Under the pieces are notes generated by a model that worked only from the letters and a program-made list of their open reading frames with translations, did no database searches and had not been told where the DNA came from. Below, piece after piece: positions 52,722 to 61,933 of a DNA stretch of 64,000 nt. The stretch's first letter is position 1; the number at the start of each line of letters is the position of its first letter. Where the stretch lies: assembly GCF_041240605.1 (NCBI RefSeq), contig NZ_CP162487.1, forward strand, positions 5,401,001 to 5,465,000. Direction: 5' to 3'. A program made the translations under genes and the position numbers. Source of the DNA: Xanthomonas sp. DAR 80977 (GTDB taxonomy: Bacteria > Pseudomonadota > Gammaproteobacteria > Xanthomonadales > Xanthomonadaceae).

Positions 52722-53534
52722 TCAGCGCTGGCAGCTCCCGCACCAGACGCTGGCGCGCTGGCCGATGCTGGCATGCCGCAGCGGCCGGCCGCAGCGTTTG
52801 CAGGCCTCGCCCTCGCGGCCGTAGACCGCCAGTTCCTGCTCGAAATAGCCCGGCGCCCCGTCCGGGCTGATGAAGTCGCGCAAGGTGGTGCCGCCACGGG
52901 CGATGGCGTAGCCGAGGATCGCCTTGGCCGCCTCGGCCAGCCGCGCATAGCGTGCCCGCGAGACCTCCCCGGCCTCGCGCAGCGGACTGATACCGGCCTG
53001 GAACAGGCTTTCGGCGGCATAGATGTTCCCGACCCCGACCACGATGCGTTGGTCCATCAGGAACGTCTTTACCGGCGCACTCCGGCCACGGCTGCGCCGG
53101 AACAGGTAATCGCCGTCGAATTCGTCCGACAGCGGCTCCGGCCCGAGTTCCTCCAGCAGCGGGTGGGTCTGGCCCGGCGCCTGCCACAGCAGGCAGCCGA
53201 AGCGGCGCGGATCGTTGAAGCGCAGCACGCGCCCGTCTTCCAGGCTGATGTCGACATGGTCGTGCGCCCGCGGCGGCGTGTCCCCGGGCAGCACGCGCAA
53301 GCTGCCGGACATGCCCAGGTGCAGCAGCGCGCTGCCGGCGGCGGTGTCCAGCAGCAGGTACTTGGCGCGGCGGCGGATGCCGTCGATGCGCTGCCCCGGC
53401 AACTGCTGCGCCACCTCCGGCGGGATCGGCCAACGCAGGTCCGGCCGGCGCAGGATCACGCCATGGATGCGCCGCCCCAGCAGATGCGGCTCCAGGCCGC
53501 GCCGGGTGGTTTCTACTTCGGGGAGTTCGGGCAT
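52722..53534 (-). CDS. mutM: Formamidopyrimidine-DNA glycosylase (Fpg/MutM)
   Basis: The 270-residue protein starts MPELPEVETTRRGLEPHLLG, with the catalytic Pro2/Glu3. It has LHLGMSGSLRV, FNDPRRFGCLLW, the helix-two-turn-helix VVGVGNIYAAESLFQAGISP and the C-terminal zinc finger C-x2-C ... C-x2-C (CKRCGRPLRH to SVWCGSCQR). It removes 8-oxoguanine and nicks the DNA. It is the last core gene before the toxin island. Confidence 0.98.
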   Translation of the reverse strand: MPELPEVETTRRGLEPHLLGRRIHGVILRRPDLRWPIPPEVAQQLPGQRIDGIRRRAKYLLLDTAAGSALLHLGMSGSLRVLPGDTPPRAHDHVDISLEDGRVLRFNDPRRFGCLLWQAPGQTHPLLEELGPEPLSDEFDGDYLFRRSRGRSAPVKTFLMDQRIVVGVGNIYAAESLFQAGISPLREAGEVSRARYARLAEAAKAILGYAIARGGTTLRDFISPDGAPGYFEQELAVYGREGEACKRCGRPLRHASIGQRASVWCGSCQR

Positions 53535-53590
53535 GGGGGTGGAGTGCGATGGTCGGTTGAGAAGGCGAGCCGGCGGAATGTATCACCGTC

Positions 53591-53731
53591 GCCAAGAGGA
53601 TTTATTGGTGCGCCTCGCAAGCGCACTACGACAACCGTCTGTTCGCCGATGCCTGGCGCCGGATCGGAAAGAGCCTGGAGCCGATCAACTTCGTTCGCGA
53701 ACCCGTACATCAATGTCCGGAGCAGCGTTGA
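53591..53731 (+). pseudogene. Remnant of a DUF4034-like gene
   Basis: The plus-strand frame from 53591 reads AKRIYWCASQAHYDNRLFAD and continues to TGA 53729-53731. It matches ARIYWYASQSVYDERLFSES in the complete gene at 60508-61521, then diverges (AWRRIGKSLEPINFV). No start codon or upstream homologous part remains. It is a 47-codon relic of a second copy on the mutM side of the Rhs gene. Confidence 0.7.
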
Positions 53732-53849
53732 CAATTTCGGATCACGTTACAAATGCGACGCCCAGCATGTTCGGCTGTGAATAGGGATGGACAATTCCTC
53801 TCACATTTGACGTGGTGTGCCTGTTGCGACTGGTTGCAGTGTCTTTCGA

Positions 53850-53878
53850 TTGACAAAGTAGCGTGCTAAAGGTATCAA
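53850..53878 (+). promoter_or_regulatory. Sigma-70-type promoter before rhs
   Basis: TTGACA (53850-53855, perfect -35) is followed after 17 bp by TATCAA (53873-53878, four of six -10 bases). It lies about 195 bp upstream of the proposed rhs start, in AT-richer sequence (53732-54072) that holds no other gene. Confidence 0.6.
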
Positions 53879-54072
53879 CGTCGCCAATGCTAGGACGCAG
53901 CGTGCCGGTGGGCACCAGATATGGGTAGGGAGCAACTCGACTTGATCTCAAGAACGTTTCTAGCAACGGCATCTGCATGCATGCCGTCAGAGTTGTGCCC
54001 GTTCTGCAGGCTCATATCGAATTGACGCGCGCAGACGTGACTCCAAGATTTTACTTCAAGGATTTCAGGGAT

Positions 54073-57000
54073 ATGTATCAGGCAGGAAGCGACAGTCACG
54101 CCATCTACAAGTCAGCGCTCAAATATTCGAGGAGTTTATTGCTGCTGGTGAGCATGTTCATGCCCATGCTGGCTACGACTGTCGCCGCGGAAGAAAGCAA
54201 AAGAACCTGGACACTACTCGATCAAGATGGGCAAACCCACGGTCCGTACAAGACCCAGGACCAAGCTGCCGCTTCCATCAAGAATTTGCCAGATCCCAGT
54301 CCTTATACTCCCGGTTTCTATAAGTATGCAGATCAAATAAAGAGTCGGGAAATTTCCCAGAATGGGGAGTTGAAGATCACGTATTGGAATGGAAAAGAAC
54401 AACCTACGGATCCAGACTGGGAATATCCGGTCGGTGCGCAGGACTATGCGACTGAAGACGAGGCTATCAAAGAACTGGTAAGCATCGCCAATGCGAGCAA
54501 TAGCCCATGTCCTGCCACTGCTAAGCTTACTCTTTTGGGAGACTGGGACTACAGCCGCACTGGTCCAGGTGACGATGGCGGCGAATGGGGGAAAAAGCCG
54601 TATCAATTGGACTACACCCGTAGATCCGGTAGCGATTGCGTACCCCGAAGCAGTACCTCAGAACTTGCGCGACATAGAAAGACTGAGTGCTCGATCGAAA
54701 AATTCATGTCGTGGCGAGACAAGTACCAAGCGTGTGTCAACGAGTATGCGCTCGCGTTCGTAGTGACCAAAACGCTCGAACGCGGATGCGGCTACGAGGG
54801 CAATCCCTGCGACACAAAGACCGGCGATAAATACCAGATCGAAACGGATTTCGATCTCGGCTGGATTGCTTTCGAACGCCATTATCATTCCGGCATCTCC
54901 AATGCCTCCGGTGGCTTTGGGTACGGCTGGACGCACTCGCATGATCTACGCTTGTCGATCGCCGACGATTCTCTGGGCCTGACCGATGGCGGCGGCTTCC
55001 ACACCCGTTACCGCAAGTCCGGCGACGCGTACTTTGCCTCCGACAGCAGCGGCAACCGCATCGTCGCCGATGGCGGCCTTTGGAAACTCTACCGCACCGA
55101 TAGCGTTCTCACCTTCGATGCCGACGGCCGCTTGCTGGAACGAAACAATCAGGACGGCACCAGCCTGTCCTACGATTACGATGCGATGGGCCGCCTGAAC
55201 GCGATCCTTCACTCCAGCGGCCGCACGCTGGAGTTCCATTACGACTCAACGGCCGAGAATGCCTCGATCGTTGCTGTCAGCGCGTCGGGCGTCCAGCTCG
55301 TCAGCTATACCTACACCGCCACTGGCCAAGTCGGTACGGCAACCTATCCTGGCGGCGGCAACCGCGCATATCACTACGAAGACACGCGCTATCCCAAGAA
55401 TTTGACCGGCATCACCGCCGAGGACGGACGTCGCTACAGTTGGTTTGCCTACGACGACGAAGGCCGGGTGATCTCCAGCCAGCATGACGGCGGCGCGGAC
55501 GGTATCACCTTGAGCTACACGCCTGCAGGCGGGGCTATCGTCACCGATGCGCTCGGCCATCAAACCAACTACGGCCTAGCCGCAGGCGCCGCCAATGGTC
55601 CGCCGCGCAAAATCGGCGATGTTGTCGACAACGTGGGTACGCTCAGCACTACGTATTACGATGAATCGGTGGATTTTCGGCGCCGCGTGGATACCGTCAT
55701 CGATCGTAGTGGAGTGCAAACCAAACATAGCTACGCCGAGGCCGTCGATTCGATAAGCGGTCTTCCCGCAAGCACGCATACTGCTCAGCAGGCAGTTGGC
55801 TTGTCAGGTGCGCGCGACAGCGTGGAGACCCGCGATCTCGCGAGCAATCGTGTGATCTTGACCCGGGATAGCAATCGCGAGACGCGCTTTACGCGCAATC
55901 TGCGCCTGCAGTCCACTAGCGCTGTGGTCAAGGACATCAGCAGTGGCAAGCTACGTACTACGACATATAGCTACTGCGAGGCGGATGATGTCGCCTCCGG
56001 TAGCAGTTGCCCGCTGCTCGGCTTGCTGAAGGCTGTGGATGGGCCGCGCACCGACATCAGCGACACTGCCAGCTACGCGTATTACCCATCAGACGATGCG
56101 ACCTGTGCCAGCACTCCAGCCACCTGCCCGCACCGCAAGGGCGACCTGTGGAAAGTCACCAACGCCCTGGGCCAGGTGACGGAGTACCTGGCCTACGACG
56201 GCGCCGGCCGCGTGCTGTCGGTGAAGGACGCCAACGGCCTCATCACCGACTTTACCTACCACCCGCGCGGCTGGCTCACCGCCAGCAAGGTCCGCGGCAC
56301 CGACGACAGCAGCGAGAGCGACGACCGCATCACCCGCATCGACTACTGGCCGACCGGCCTGGTCAAGCAGGTCACCCAGCCGGACGGCGCGTTCACCGCC
56401 TTCACCTACGACGCGGCGCACCGCCTGACCGATATCGCCGACAACGCCGGCAATACGCTGCACTACACGCTGGACAACGCCGGCAACCGGGTCAAGGAAG
56501 ACACCAAGGACGCGTCGGGCACGCTCAAGCGCACGCTGTCGCGGGTCTACAACCAGCTCGGCCAGCTGGCCACGCAGGCCACCGCCAGCGGCGACCCGAC
56601 CGACTTCGGCTACGACGCCAACGGCAACACCACGGCGGTCACCGATGCGCTGGGGCACAAGACCCAGAACGACTACGACCCGCTCAACCGCCTGGCGCGC
56701 ACGCTGCAGGACGTGGGCGGCATCGCGGCCGAGACCAAGTTCGGCTACGACGCGCTGGACAACCTGACCAAGGTCACCGACCCCAAGGGCCTGGACACCA
56801 CCTACGCCTACAACGGCCTGGGCGACCTGACCAAGCTCACCAGCCCGGACACCGGCGTCACCACGTACACCTACGACAGCGCCGGCAACCGCGCCACGCA
56901 GACCGATGCGCGCAACATCAAGACCACCTACAGCTACGACGCGCTGAACCGGCTGACCAAGGTCGCCTATCCGACCACCAGCCTCAACGTCACCTATACC

Positions 57001-58773
57001 TACGACGTCAGCCAGACCACCTGCGCCAGCGGCGAGACCTACGCCATCGGCCGCCTGGCGCGCATGCAGGACAGCAGCGGCAGCACCGACTACTGCTACG
57101 ACCGTTTCGGCGACCTGGTGCGCAAGGTGCAGACCACCAACGGCAAGGTGTTCGTGCTGCGCTATGCCTATACCAAGGCCGGCCAGCTCAGCCGCCTGAC
57201 CTATCCCGACGGCGCGGCAGTGGACTACGTGCGCAGCGCCCAGGGCCAGACCACGGAAGTGGGCGTGACCCCGGCCGGCGGCACGCGGCAGGTGCTGCTG
57301 GGCAACGCGACCTATTACCCGTTCGGCCCGGTGGCGAGCTGGTCCTACGGCAACGGCCGCCCGATGCAACGCGTGCTGGACCAGGACTACCGCCCGCTGG
57401 CGGTCAGCGACACCCGCAGCGACGGCCTGAGCACCGGCTTCGCCTTCGACCCGGCCGGCAACCTCAGCGCCCTGACCGCGGCCGGCAACACCGCCCCGGT
57501 GGTGAGCCTGGACTACGACGCCCTGGGCCGGCTGACCGCGTTCAAGGACGGCCCGACCGGCACGGTGATCGACGGCTACAGCTACGACGCCACCGGCAAC
57601 CGGCTCAACGCCAAGGTCAACACCGTCACCCAGAGCTACACGTACCCGACCACCAGCCACCGCCTGAGCGCGGTGGCCGGCACCGCCCGCACCTACGACG
57701 CGATCGGCAACACGCTGTCCATCGGCGGCACGGCGCAGGAGTTCGCCTACGACGCCACGGGCCGGATGAGCCAGGCCAAGCGCGCGGGCACGGTGGTGAT
57801 GAAGTACGGCTACAACGGCCGCGGCGAGCAGGTGCGGCGGGTGGACAAGACCAACACCTACACGCTGTACGACGAGAGCGGCCACTGGCTGGGCAACTAC
57901 GACGCCAACGGCGCGTCGCTGCAGCAGGCGATCTGGCTGGACGACCTGCCGGTGGGCGTACTGGCCAAGAACAGCCTGCGTTACGTGCAGCCGGACCACC
58001 TGGGCAGCCCGCGGGCGGTGATCGACCCGGTGCGTGACGTGGCGATCTGGACCTGGGACTTGAAGGGCGAAGCGTTCGGCAACACCCCGCCGGACCAGGA
58101 TCCGGACAAGGATGGCACCGCGTTCGTGTTCGATATGCGCTTCCCGGGGCAGCGCTATGATGCGGCGACGGGGTTCAACCAGAACTACTTCCGAGACTAC
58201 GATCCGGGCACAGGGCGTTATGGGCAGAGTGATCCGATTGGGTTGAAAGCAGGTATAAATACCTTTGCTTATGCTGATTCAAATGCTGTTTTGAATTTTG
58301 ACTTATATGGACTTGAATCTGTTGGCTCTTTTAATAACGGCGGGCATAAGGTTTGGTGGGAGACGGGCACGAACATTCGAGGGCCTGATTTTGTCAAGGT
58401 CTCATTTGGCTACGGGCCTGGAACGCTATCTTTTGCGCGCGGCAGAAATGGAAGGGTTTATATGAGTAAAGGTTTGGCTAAAATATACCCGCATTTTATA
58501 TCTGCTGGAGTTACGGCTAGTATTGGCTGGGCAAATCAATGCGATACTCCCAGTAGTTCCAAGCTTGACAATTTGTTTACCGGGCCTGGATTAGCGACTT
58601 TCGGAGCCTATGAAGTAGTAGGTGGGGCTTACAGTCATTCCCCAGGTGCCGGATCCACAACAGAAATTGGTGTTGGAGCTGGTGTTTCTGCCACTAAGGG
58701 TAGCAAAGCAGGCGGTTTCGGCGGCGAGTTGGGAGAAGTTATAAGTAACGATGGATGGGGGTGGACGTGGTGA
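54073..58773 (+). CDS. Secreted Rhs/YD-repeat polymorphic toxin
   Basis: The 1566-residue protein (ATG 54073; an in-frame ATG at 53977 is less likely) has a Sec-type signal sequence (SLLLLVSMFMPMLATTVAAE). A cysteine-containing N-terminal domain follows, then a DUF6531-like entry (FDLGWIAFERHYHSG...YGWTHSHDLRLS). Dozens of YD repeats (YDALNRLTKVAYP and similar) lead to the conserved RHS core end, DHLGSPRAVIDPVRDVAIW to GRYGQSDPIGL (1387-1391). The 175-residue tip after it is glycine-rich and of lower GC. It contains no catalytic motif known to me, so its activity is unknown. No PAAR, VgrG or T6SS gene is present. The core (56.1-58.2 kb) is much GC-richer than both ends. Confidence 0.92.
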   Translation: MYQAGSDSHAIYKSALKYSRSLLLLVSMFMPMLATTVAAEESKRTWTLLDQDGQTHGPYKTQDQAAASIKNLPDPSPYTPGFYKYADQIKSREISQNGELKITYWNGKEQPTDPDWEYPVGAQDYATEDEAIKELVSIANASNSPCPATAKLTLLGDWDYSRTGPGDDGGEWGKKPYQLDYTRRSGSDCVPRSSTSELARHRKTECSIEKFMSWRDKYQACVNEYALAFVVTKTLERGCGYEGNPCDTKTGDKYQIETDFDLGWIAFERHYHSGISNASGGFGYGWTHSHDLRLSIADDSLGLTDGGGFHTRYRKSGDAYFASDSSGNRIVADGGLWKLYRTDSVLTFDADGRLLERNNQDGTSLSYDYDAMGRLNAILHSSGRTLEFHYDSTAENASIVAVSASGVQLVSYTYTATGQVGTATYPGGGNRAYHYEDTRYPKNLTGITAEDGRRYSWFAYDDEGRVISSQHDGGADGITLSYTPAGGAIVTDALGHQTNYGLAAGAANGPPRKIGDVVDNVGTLSTTYYDESVDFRRRVDTVIDRSGVQTKHSYAEAVDSISGLPASTHTAQQAVGLSGARDSVETRDLASNRVILTRDSNRETRFTRNLRLQSTSAVVKDISSGKLRTTTYSYCEADDVASGSSCPLLGLLKAVDGPRTDISDTASYAYYPSDDATCASTPATCPHRKGDLWKVTNALGQVTEYLAYDGAGRVLSVKDANGLITDFTYHPRGWLTASKVRGTDDSSESDDRITRIDYWPTGLVKQVTQPDGAFTAFTYDAAHRLTDIADNAGNTLHYTLDNAGNRVKEDTKDASGTLKRTLSRVYNQLGQLATQATASGDPTDFGYDANGNTTAVTDALGHKTQNDYDPLNRLARTLQDVGGIAAETKFGYDALDNLTKVTDPKGLDTTYAYNGLGDLTKLTSPDTGVTTYTYDSAGNRATQTDARNIKTTYSYDALNRLTKVAYPTTSLNVTYTYDVSQTTCASGETYAIGRLARMQDSSGSTDYCYDRFGDLVRKVQTTNGKVFVLRYAYTKAGQLSRLTYPDGAAVDYVRSAQGQTTEVGVTPAGGTRQVLLGNATYYPFGPVASWSYGNGRPMQRVLDQDYRPLAVSDTRSDGLSTGFAFDPAGNLSALTAAGNTAPVVSLDYDALGRLTAFKDGPTGTVIDGYSYDATGNRLNAKVNTVTQSYTYPTTSHRLSAVAGTARTYDAIGNTLSIGGTAQEFAYDATGRMSQAKRAGTVVMKYGYNGRGEQVRRVDKTNTYTLYDESGHWLGNYDANGASLQQAIWLDDLPVGVLAKNSLRYVQPDHLGSPRAVIDPVRDVAIWTWDLKGEAFGNTPPDQDPDKDGTAFVFDMRFPGQRYDAATGFNQNYFRDYDPGTGRYGQSDPIGLKAGINTFAYADSNAVLNFDLYGLESVGSFNNGGHKVWWETGTNIRGPDFVKVSFGYGPGTLSFARGRNGRVYMSKGLAKIYPHFISAGVTASIGWANQCDTPSSSKLDNLFTGPGLATFGAYEVVGGAYSHSPGAGSTTEIGVGAGVSATKGSKAGGFGGELGEVISNDGWGWTW

Positions 58774-59213
58774 AGGTGCTCAAGCCGGCGTTTTTTTTGC
58801 TTATATTCCTTTGCATTGGATATGGGCTTTATATTTCTTACGTGAAATCTAAGGGTTACGATCCCTCTGGAAGGCCAAGCATAAGTCATCTAAAAAAAGA
58901 AATTGCGCCTTTTTCGGACAATTTTGGCGGGGTTCCTATCACAGCCTTTGATAGGGTGAGCATTGTAGGTGTCTCGTCTCAGGGTATTAGATTGGCCAAT
59001 AAGGATTCTTTGCCTTTAGTGGAGTTCAAAAAAAAAGCATTGAGCCTTGGTTGGGTTGAGTCGACACCAACAAAATCGCCGTATTCGAGAATATATAATT
59101 TTTGTAAAAAACGTTTGATGCTATCTCTGGAGCAAGTTGAAAATAGTTACTGGACTTATGGAGTCATTTGGACATCAGACAGTAAAAGTGAACATTATTG
59201 CAACCGCGATTAG
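58755..59213 (+). CDS. Small membrane-anchored protein, candidate immunity protein of the full-length Rhs
   Basis: The frame overlaps the rhs end by 19 bases; ATG 58755 or GTG 58767/58770 may start it. The roughly 150-residue product has one N-terminal membrane helix (AFFLLIFLCIGYGLYISYV) and a lysine-rich extracytoplasmic domain with VPITAFDRVSIVGVSSQGIR and two C-terminal cysteines. No family is recognised. Overlap with the toxin end, AT-richness matching the tip, and membrane anchoring fit a cognate immunity protein. Confidence 0.65.
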   Translation: MGVDVVKVLKPAFFLLIFLCIGYGLYISYVKSKGYDPSGRPSISHLKKEIAPFSDNFGGVPITAFDRVSIVGVSSQGIRLANKDSLPLVEFKKKALSLGWVESTPTKSPYSRIYNFCKKRLMLSLEQVENSYWTYGVIWTSDSKSEHYCNRD

Positions 59214-59242
59214 ATATTTCTTTTGTGGCGATTTTCACTTCG

Positions 59243-59959
59243 TCACCACCTAGGCAGTCCGCGCGCGGTGATCGACCGGTGCGCGACGTGGCAATCTGGA
59301 CCTGGGACCTGAAGGGCGAAGCCTTCGGCACCACCGCACCAGACCAGGACCCGGACAAGGACGGCACCGCGTTCGTGTTCGATATGCGCTTCCCGGGGCA
59401 GCGCTACGATGCGGCAACTGGGTTCAATCAAAACTACTTCCGGGACTATGAACCTCGTATTGGGCGGTATGGGCAGAGTGATCCGATTGGGTTGAGAGGA
59501 GGAACTTCTTCTTACCTTTATTCGTTAGGCACACCGACTCGGTTCTATGATCCATTTGGACTGGAAGCCGTCTGGGATACTAAGACTTGCGCAGGTCAAC
59601 TGGGTCTAACGACCTGTGATGGAAAAGGAGGCTTCATGGTAAGTAACTGCAACAATGGCTGCGACCGTGAATGCACGCAGCGCCATGAAGAAGAGCATAA
59701 AAGATTTTTAAAAACCGTACATCCGGGCGCATGCTTGGGCCGCCCGCTCGGGGCCGCTCCTTGGCCCCAGAATTACACTGCTGATAGCGAGGCTTATGCG
59801 CGTGAGTTTCATGAAACCGAGTGTAGAGCTGATGCCATCACCATTGATTGCATCTCAAAAATTAAGAAGAAAACCCCATTGGATGCGAATACCAAACGCA
59901 ATCTTCTTGAAGCTGTCAAACGTCGGGAGTCTAAAAAATGCGAAGACTATGGGTTTTGA
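59243..59959 (+). pseudogene. Detached Rhs C-terminal piece with HExxH metallopeptidase-like toxin domain
   Basis: From about 59243 the DNA repeats the end of the rhs core (CCACCTAGGCAGTCCGCG onward). A single-base deletion near 59276 puts the first part out of frame. The rest is open to 59959, through FVFDMRFPGQRYDAATGFNQ and GRYGQSDPIGL. It then changes to a new tip: cysteine-rich CNNGCDRECTQRHEEEHKRF (HEEEH at 59684-59698) and, later, HETECRADAI. HExxH plus a downstream glutamate suggests a zinc peptidase toxin. No ribosome site or normal start exists, so it is a stored or displaced cassette rather than an expressed gene. Confidence 0.75.
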
Positions 59960-60213
59960 TTTTTTTAGCTTCAATGATGTCAAGCGCTTTTGCAGACGAG
60001 GCATGCCACACTTCCCTTGGAGTAGACCATAATTTTCCCGCTGCAGTTAAGAAAGAACTCAAGAAGCAAAAAATGGAAAAAATTCCAGCTAGTGCACAAG
60101 ACGGTGTGTGCGACATACGTGACTTGGTATGCTTTGCCGCCAGGTTTCCCGCCATCGCAGCCTTGGCCGCCTGGAGTTATGAAGCTTGTTTCATGGAACA
60201 CAAAGAGGAATAA
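59938..60213 (+). CDS. Small exported protein, candidate immunity to the HExxH tip
   Basis: The 91-residue protein overlaps the preceding tip by 22 bases in another frame (ATG 59938). It starts MRRLWVLIFLASMMSSAFAD, a clear signal peptide. The mature part has four cysteines (probably two disulphides) and a hydrophobic C-terminal helix. A periplasmic location suits neutralisation of an imported toxin. Family not recognised. The 294 bp that follow show no further gene that I can support. Confidence 0.6.
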   Translation: MRRLWVLIFLASMMSSAFADEACHTSLGVDHNFPAAVKKELKKQKMEKIPASAQDGVCDIRDLVCFAARFPAIAALAAWSYEACFMEHKEE

Positions 60214-60507
60214 GGCAGAAATTCTTTAGTGTTTTGAGTCTCGCCTTGATGATCAGAGTCACTACAGATAATCGCGCGCTAGAAAAATGGACCAGAGGGA
60301 ATATCTGTTTGAAGTGAATATTTTCTCTGGCACCTTTGATCGTCCACACGCCGCCCGATTCCCACCCGACGCCTTCAGCTGCGTGGGTCGCGGGCGCTGG
60401 GCGGAGACACGCCAATGTGCGCGGGCGGAGCAAGCCGGCGGCAGCATCGTATTGGAGCCTCCCATATCCGTTAAGGAAGCACGATTTTTTCAAGGAGAGC
60501 AGGGGCA

Positions 60508-61521
60508 ATGAGCTGGACAAATCATCGCGTGTTGACTGCGTTTCTATTTGTCGCCGCCTCGATGCTTTCCACGCAGGCATCGAGCGAAGAGATACAGGAA
60601 CGCACATCGATTCTCGATAGCACGAAGGAGGCGCTCAAAAAGGGCGACTTCGCAGCGCTCGAGCAGCAGGCCACGCAATTCCGAACGCGGCAAACCCGTA
60701 CCTCCAGCGGCGTCTGGAAATTGAGTGTGCTCCATGGCGGCGTCGATCGCTATTTCCTCATAGGTACGTACGACGAGGCGACATGGGCGGAAAAAGAACA
60801 GACCGCCAAAGGCTGGATCGCGGCATATCCGAAGTCTCCGACCGCACGGTTGGCGTACGCGGAGTGGCTGTCCAGACGCGCCTGGAGCCATCGCGGCGGG
60901 GGCTATGCGAATACGGTTCGACCGGAGGACTGGGCACCGTTCAGAGCCGGAATCGAGGCGACGAGACGCTATCTGGAGGACAACAAGAAGATCGCATCGT
61001 CGGATCCGGAGTGGTACGTCAAGATGGAATCCGTCGCCAAGGCGCAGCAGTGGGACGATGCCCGTTTCCAGAGCTTGATCGATGAAGCGATGACGCGGTA
61101 TCCCGAGTACTACGAGATCTATTTCCACGCGATCGAGTTCTATTCGCCAAAATGGGGAGGCAGTGCGGCCGACATCGAACGGTTCACCAGGATGGCGATG
61201 GAGCGCACTCGTGCGCGGGAAGGAAAAGGGCTGTACGCACGCATCTATTGGTACGCCTCGCAATCGGTCTACGACGAACGACTGTTCAGCGAGTCGCTTG
61301 CACGCTGGTCGACCATGCGTGCGGGGATCGACGATGTGCTCAAGGTCTATCCGGATGAGTGGAACCTGCAGAATTTTGCCCGCTTCGCCTGCCTCGCTCG
61401 CGATCGCGAAAAGGCCTTCGAACTGATCGGACGCGTGCGGGGCCCGACCTACATCATGGTCTGGAACAACGAAGAGAATTTTCAGCGTTGCAAGAGCTGG
61501 GCGTTGCAGAGCGTCATCTAG
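60508..61521 (+). CDS. Exported DUF4034-like helical-repeat protein
   Basis: The 337-residue protein follows AAGGAG (11 bases before ATG 60508) and has a signal peptide (VLTAFLFVAASMLSTQASSE). The mature part is all-helical and TPR-like: FAALEQQATQFRTRQTRTSS, GWIAAYPKSPTARLAYAEWL, WYVKMESVAKAQQWDDARFQ, IEFYSPKWGGSAADIERFTR and LYARIYWYASQ. This fits DUF4034. It lies between two toxin-tip pieces, and a remnant of another copy flanks the other side of rhs. The pairing suggests an accessory or immunity-like role in the island. Function unproven. Confidence 0.75.
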   Translation: MSWTNHRVLTAFLFVAASMLSTQASSEEIQERTSILDSTKEALKKGDFAALEQQATQFRTRQTRTSSGVWKLSVLHGGVDRYFLIGTYDEATWAEKEQTAKGWIAAYPKSPTARLAYAEWLSRRAWSHRGGGYANTVRPEDWAPFRAGIEATRRYLEDNKKIASSDPEWYVKMESVAKAQQWDDARFQSLIDEAMTRYPEYYEIYFHAIEFYSPKWGGSAADIERFTRMAMERTRAREGKGLYARIYWYASQSVYDERLFSESLARWSTMRAGIDDVLKVYPDEWNLQNFARFACLARDREKAFELIGRVRGPTYIMVWNNEENFQRCKSWALQSVI

Positions 61522-61594
61522 GCGTCAGCGGTGGACGGCGGCGTTGGGCAACGGCGAGGAGACACATCGAACTTACCTGCAGAACTAAACGACC

Positions 61595-61741
61595 ATGCGC
61601 TCTTCCTCGCACCGTAAACTGGCCGCGATGTACTGTTTTCTCGCCTTGGCGATGGTCGGTATTCGAAGCGATGCGACCGCCGTCTGTTTCCTTTCGATGG
61701 CGCTGCTGCACCTTTCCTTAAGTGCCAAATCGTCCAGGTGA
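61595..61741 (+). CDS. Possible small membrane protein (48 residues)
   Basis: An ATG at 61595 opens 48 codons, MRSSSHRKLAAMYCFLALAM then mostly hydrophobic residues (VCFLSMALLHLSL), ending at TGA 61739-61741. It could be a single- or double-helix membrane peptide expressed behind the DUF4034-like gene. There is no strong ribosome site. Confidence 0.35.
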   Translation: MRSSSHRKLAAMYCFLALAMVGIRSDATAVCFLSMALLHLSLSAKSSR

Positions 61742-61811
61742 CGGAACCCACGTCTCAAGCCCCAAGCTAAGACCCGACATGGACGACATGGGCCGGGTCA
61801 ACCTCTCGCTG

Positions 61812-61931
61812 CGGCGGCGCCGCCAGCTCCCTGGCGCTGAGATAACCATCGCCATTGCCGTCCTGTTTGCGAAAGCGCGCAGTCAAGGTGGACTGGTGCT
61901 GGACTCGGCTGATCGCCTTGCCGCGGCCGCC
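61812..61931 (-). pseudogene. Duplicated 3' fragment of the EF-hand gene
   Basis: These 120 bases match 62998-63117, the end of the intact EF-hand gene, at roughly 85-90% identity. Translated on the minus strand they give GRGKAISRVQHQSTLTARFR and the DGNGDGYLSARELAAPP calcium loop. The similarity stops abruptly at both ends. At 61931 it abuts the second toxin-tip fragment. Confidence 0.85.
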
Positions 61932-61933
61932 AT

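Noticed and set aside
48721..53595. A 1624-codon open frame on the minus strand
   Set aside because: Only its last 115 codons (phosphatase-like) are real; the rest is the shadow of mutM, the sigma factor and the kinase read in another frame.
59198..59959. TTG-started 253-codon gene for the HExxH tip
   Set aside because: The first codons come from the end of the preceding gene and an out-of-frame core copy, and no ribosome site is present; treated as a detached cassette.
60287..60511. 74-codon frame before the DUF4034-like gene
   Set aside because: No ribosome site or recognisable sequence; the opposite strand has an equally long frame, so there is no evidence for coding.
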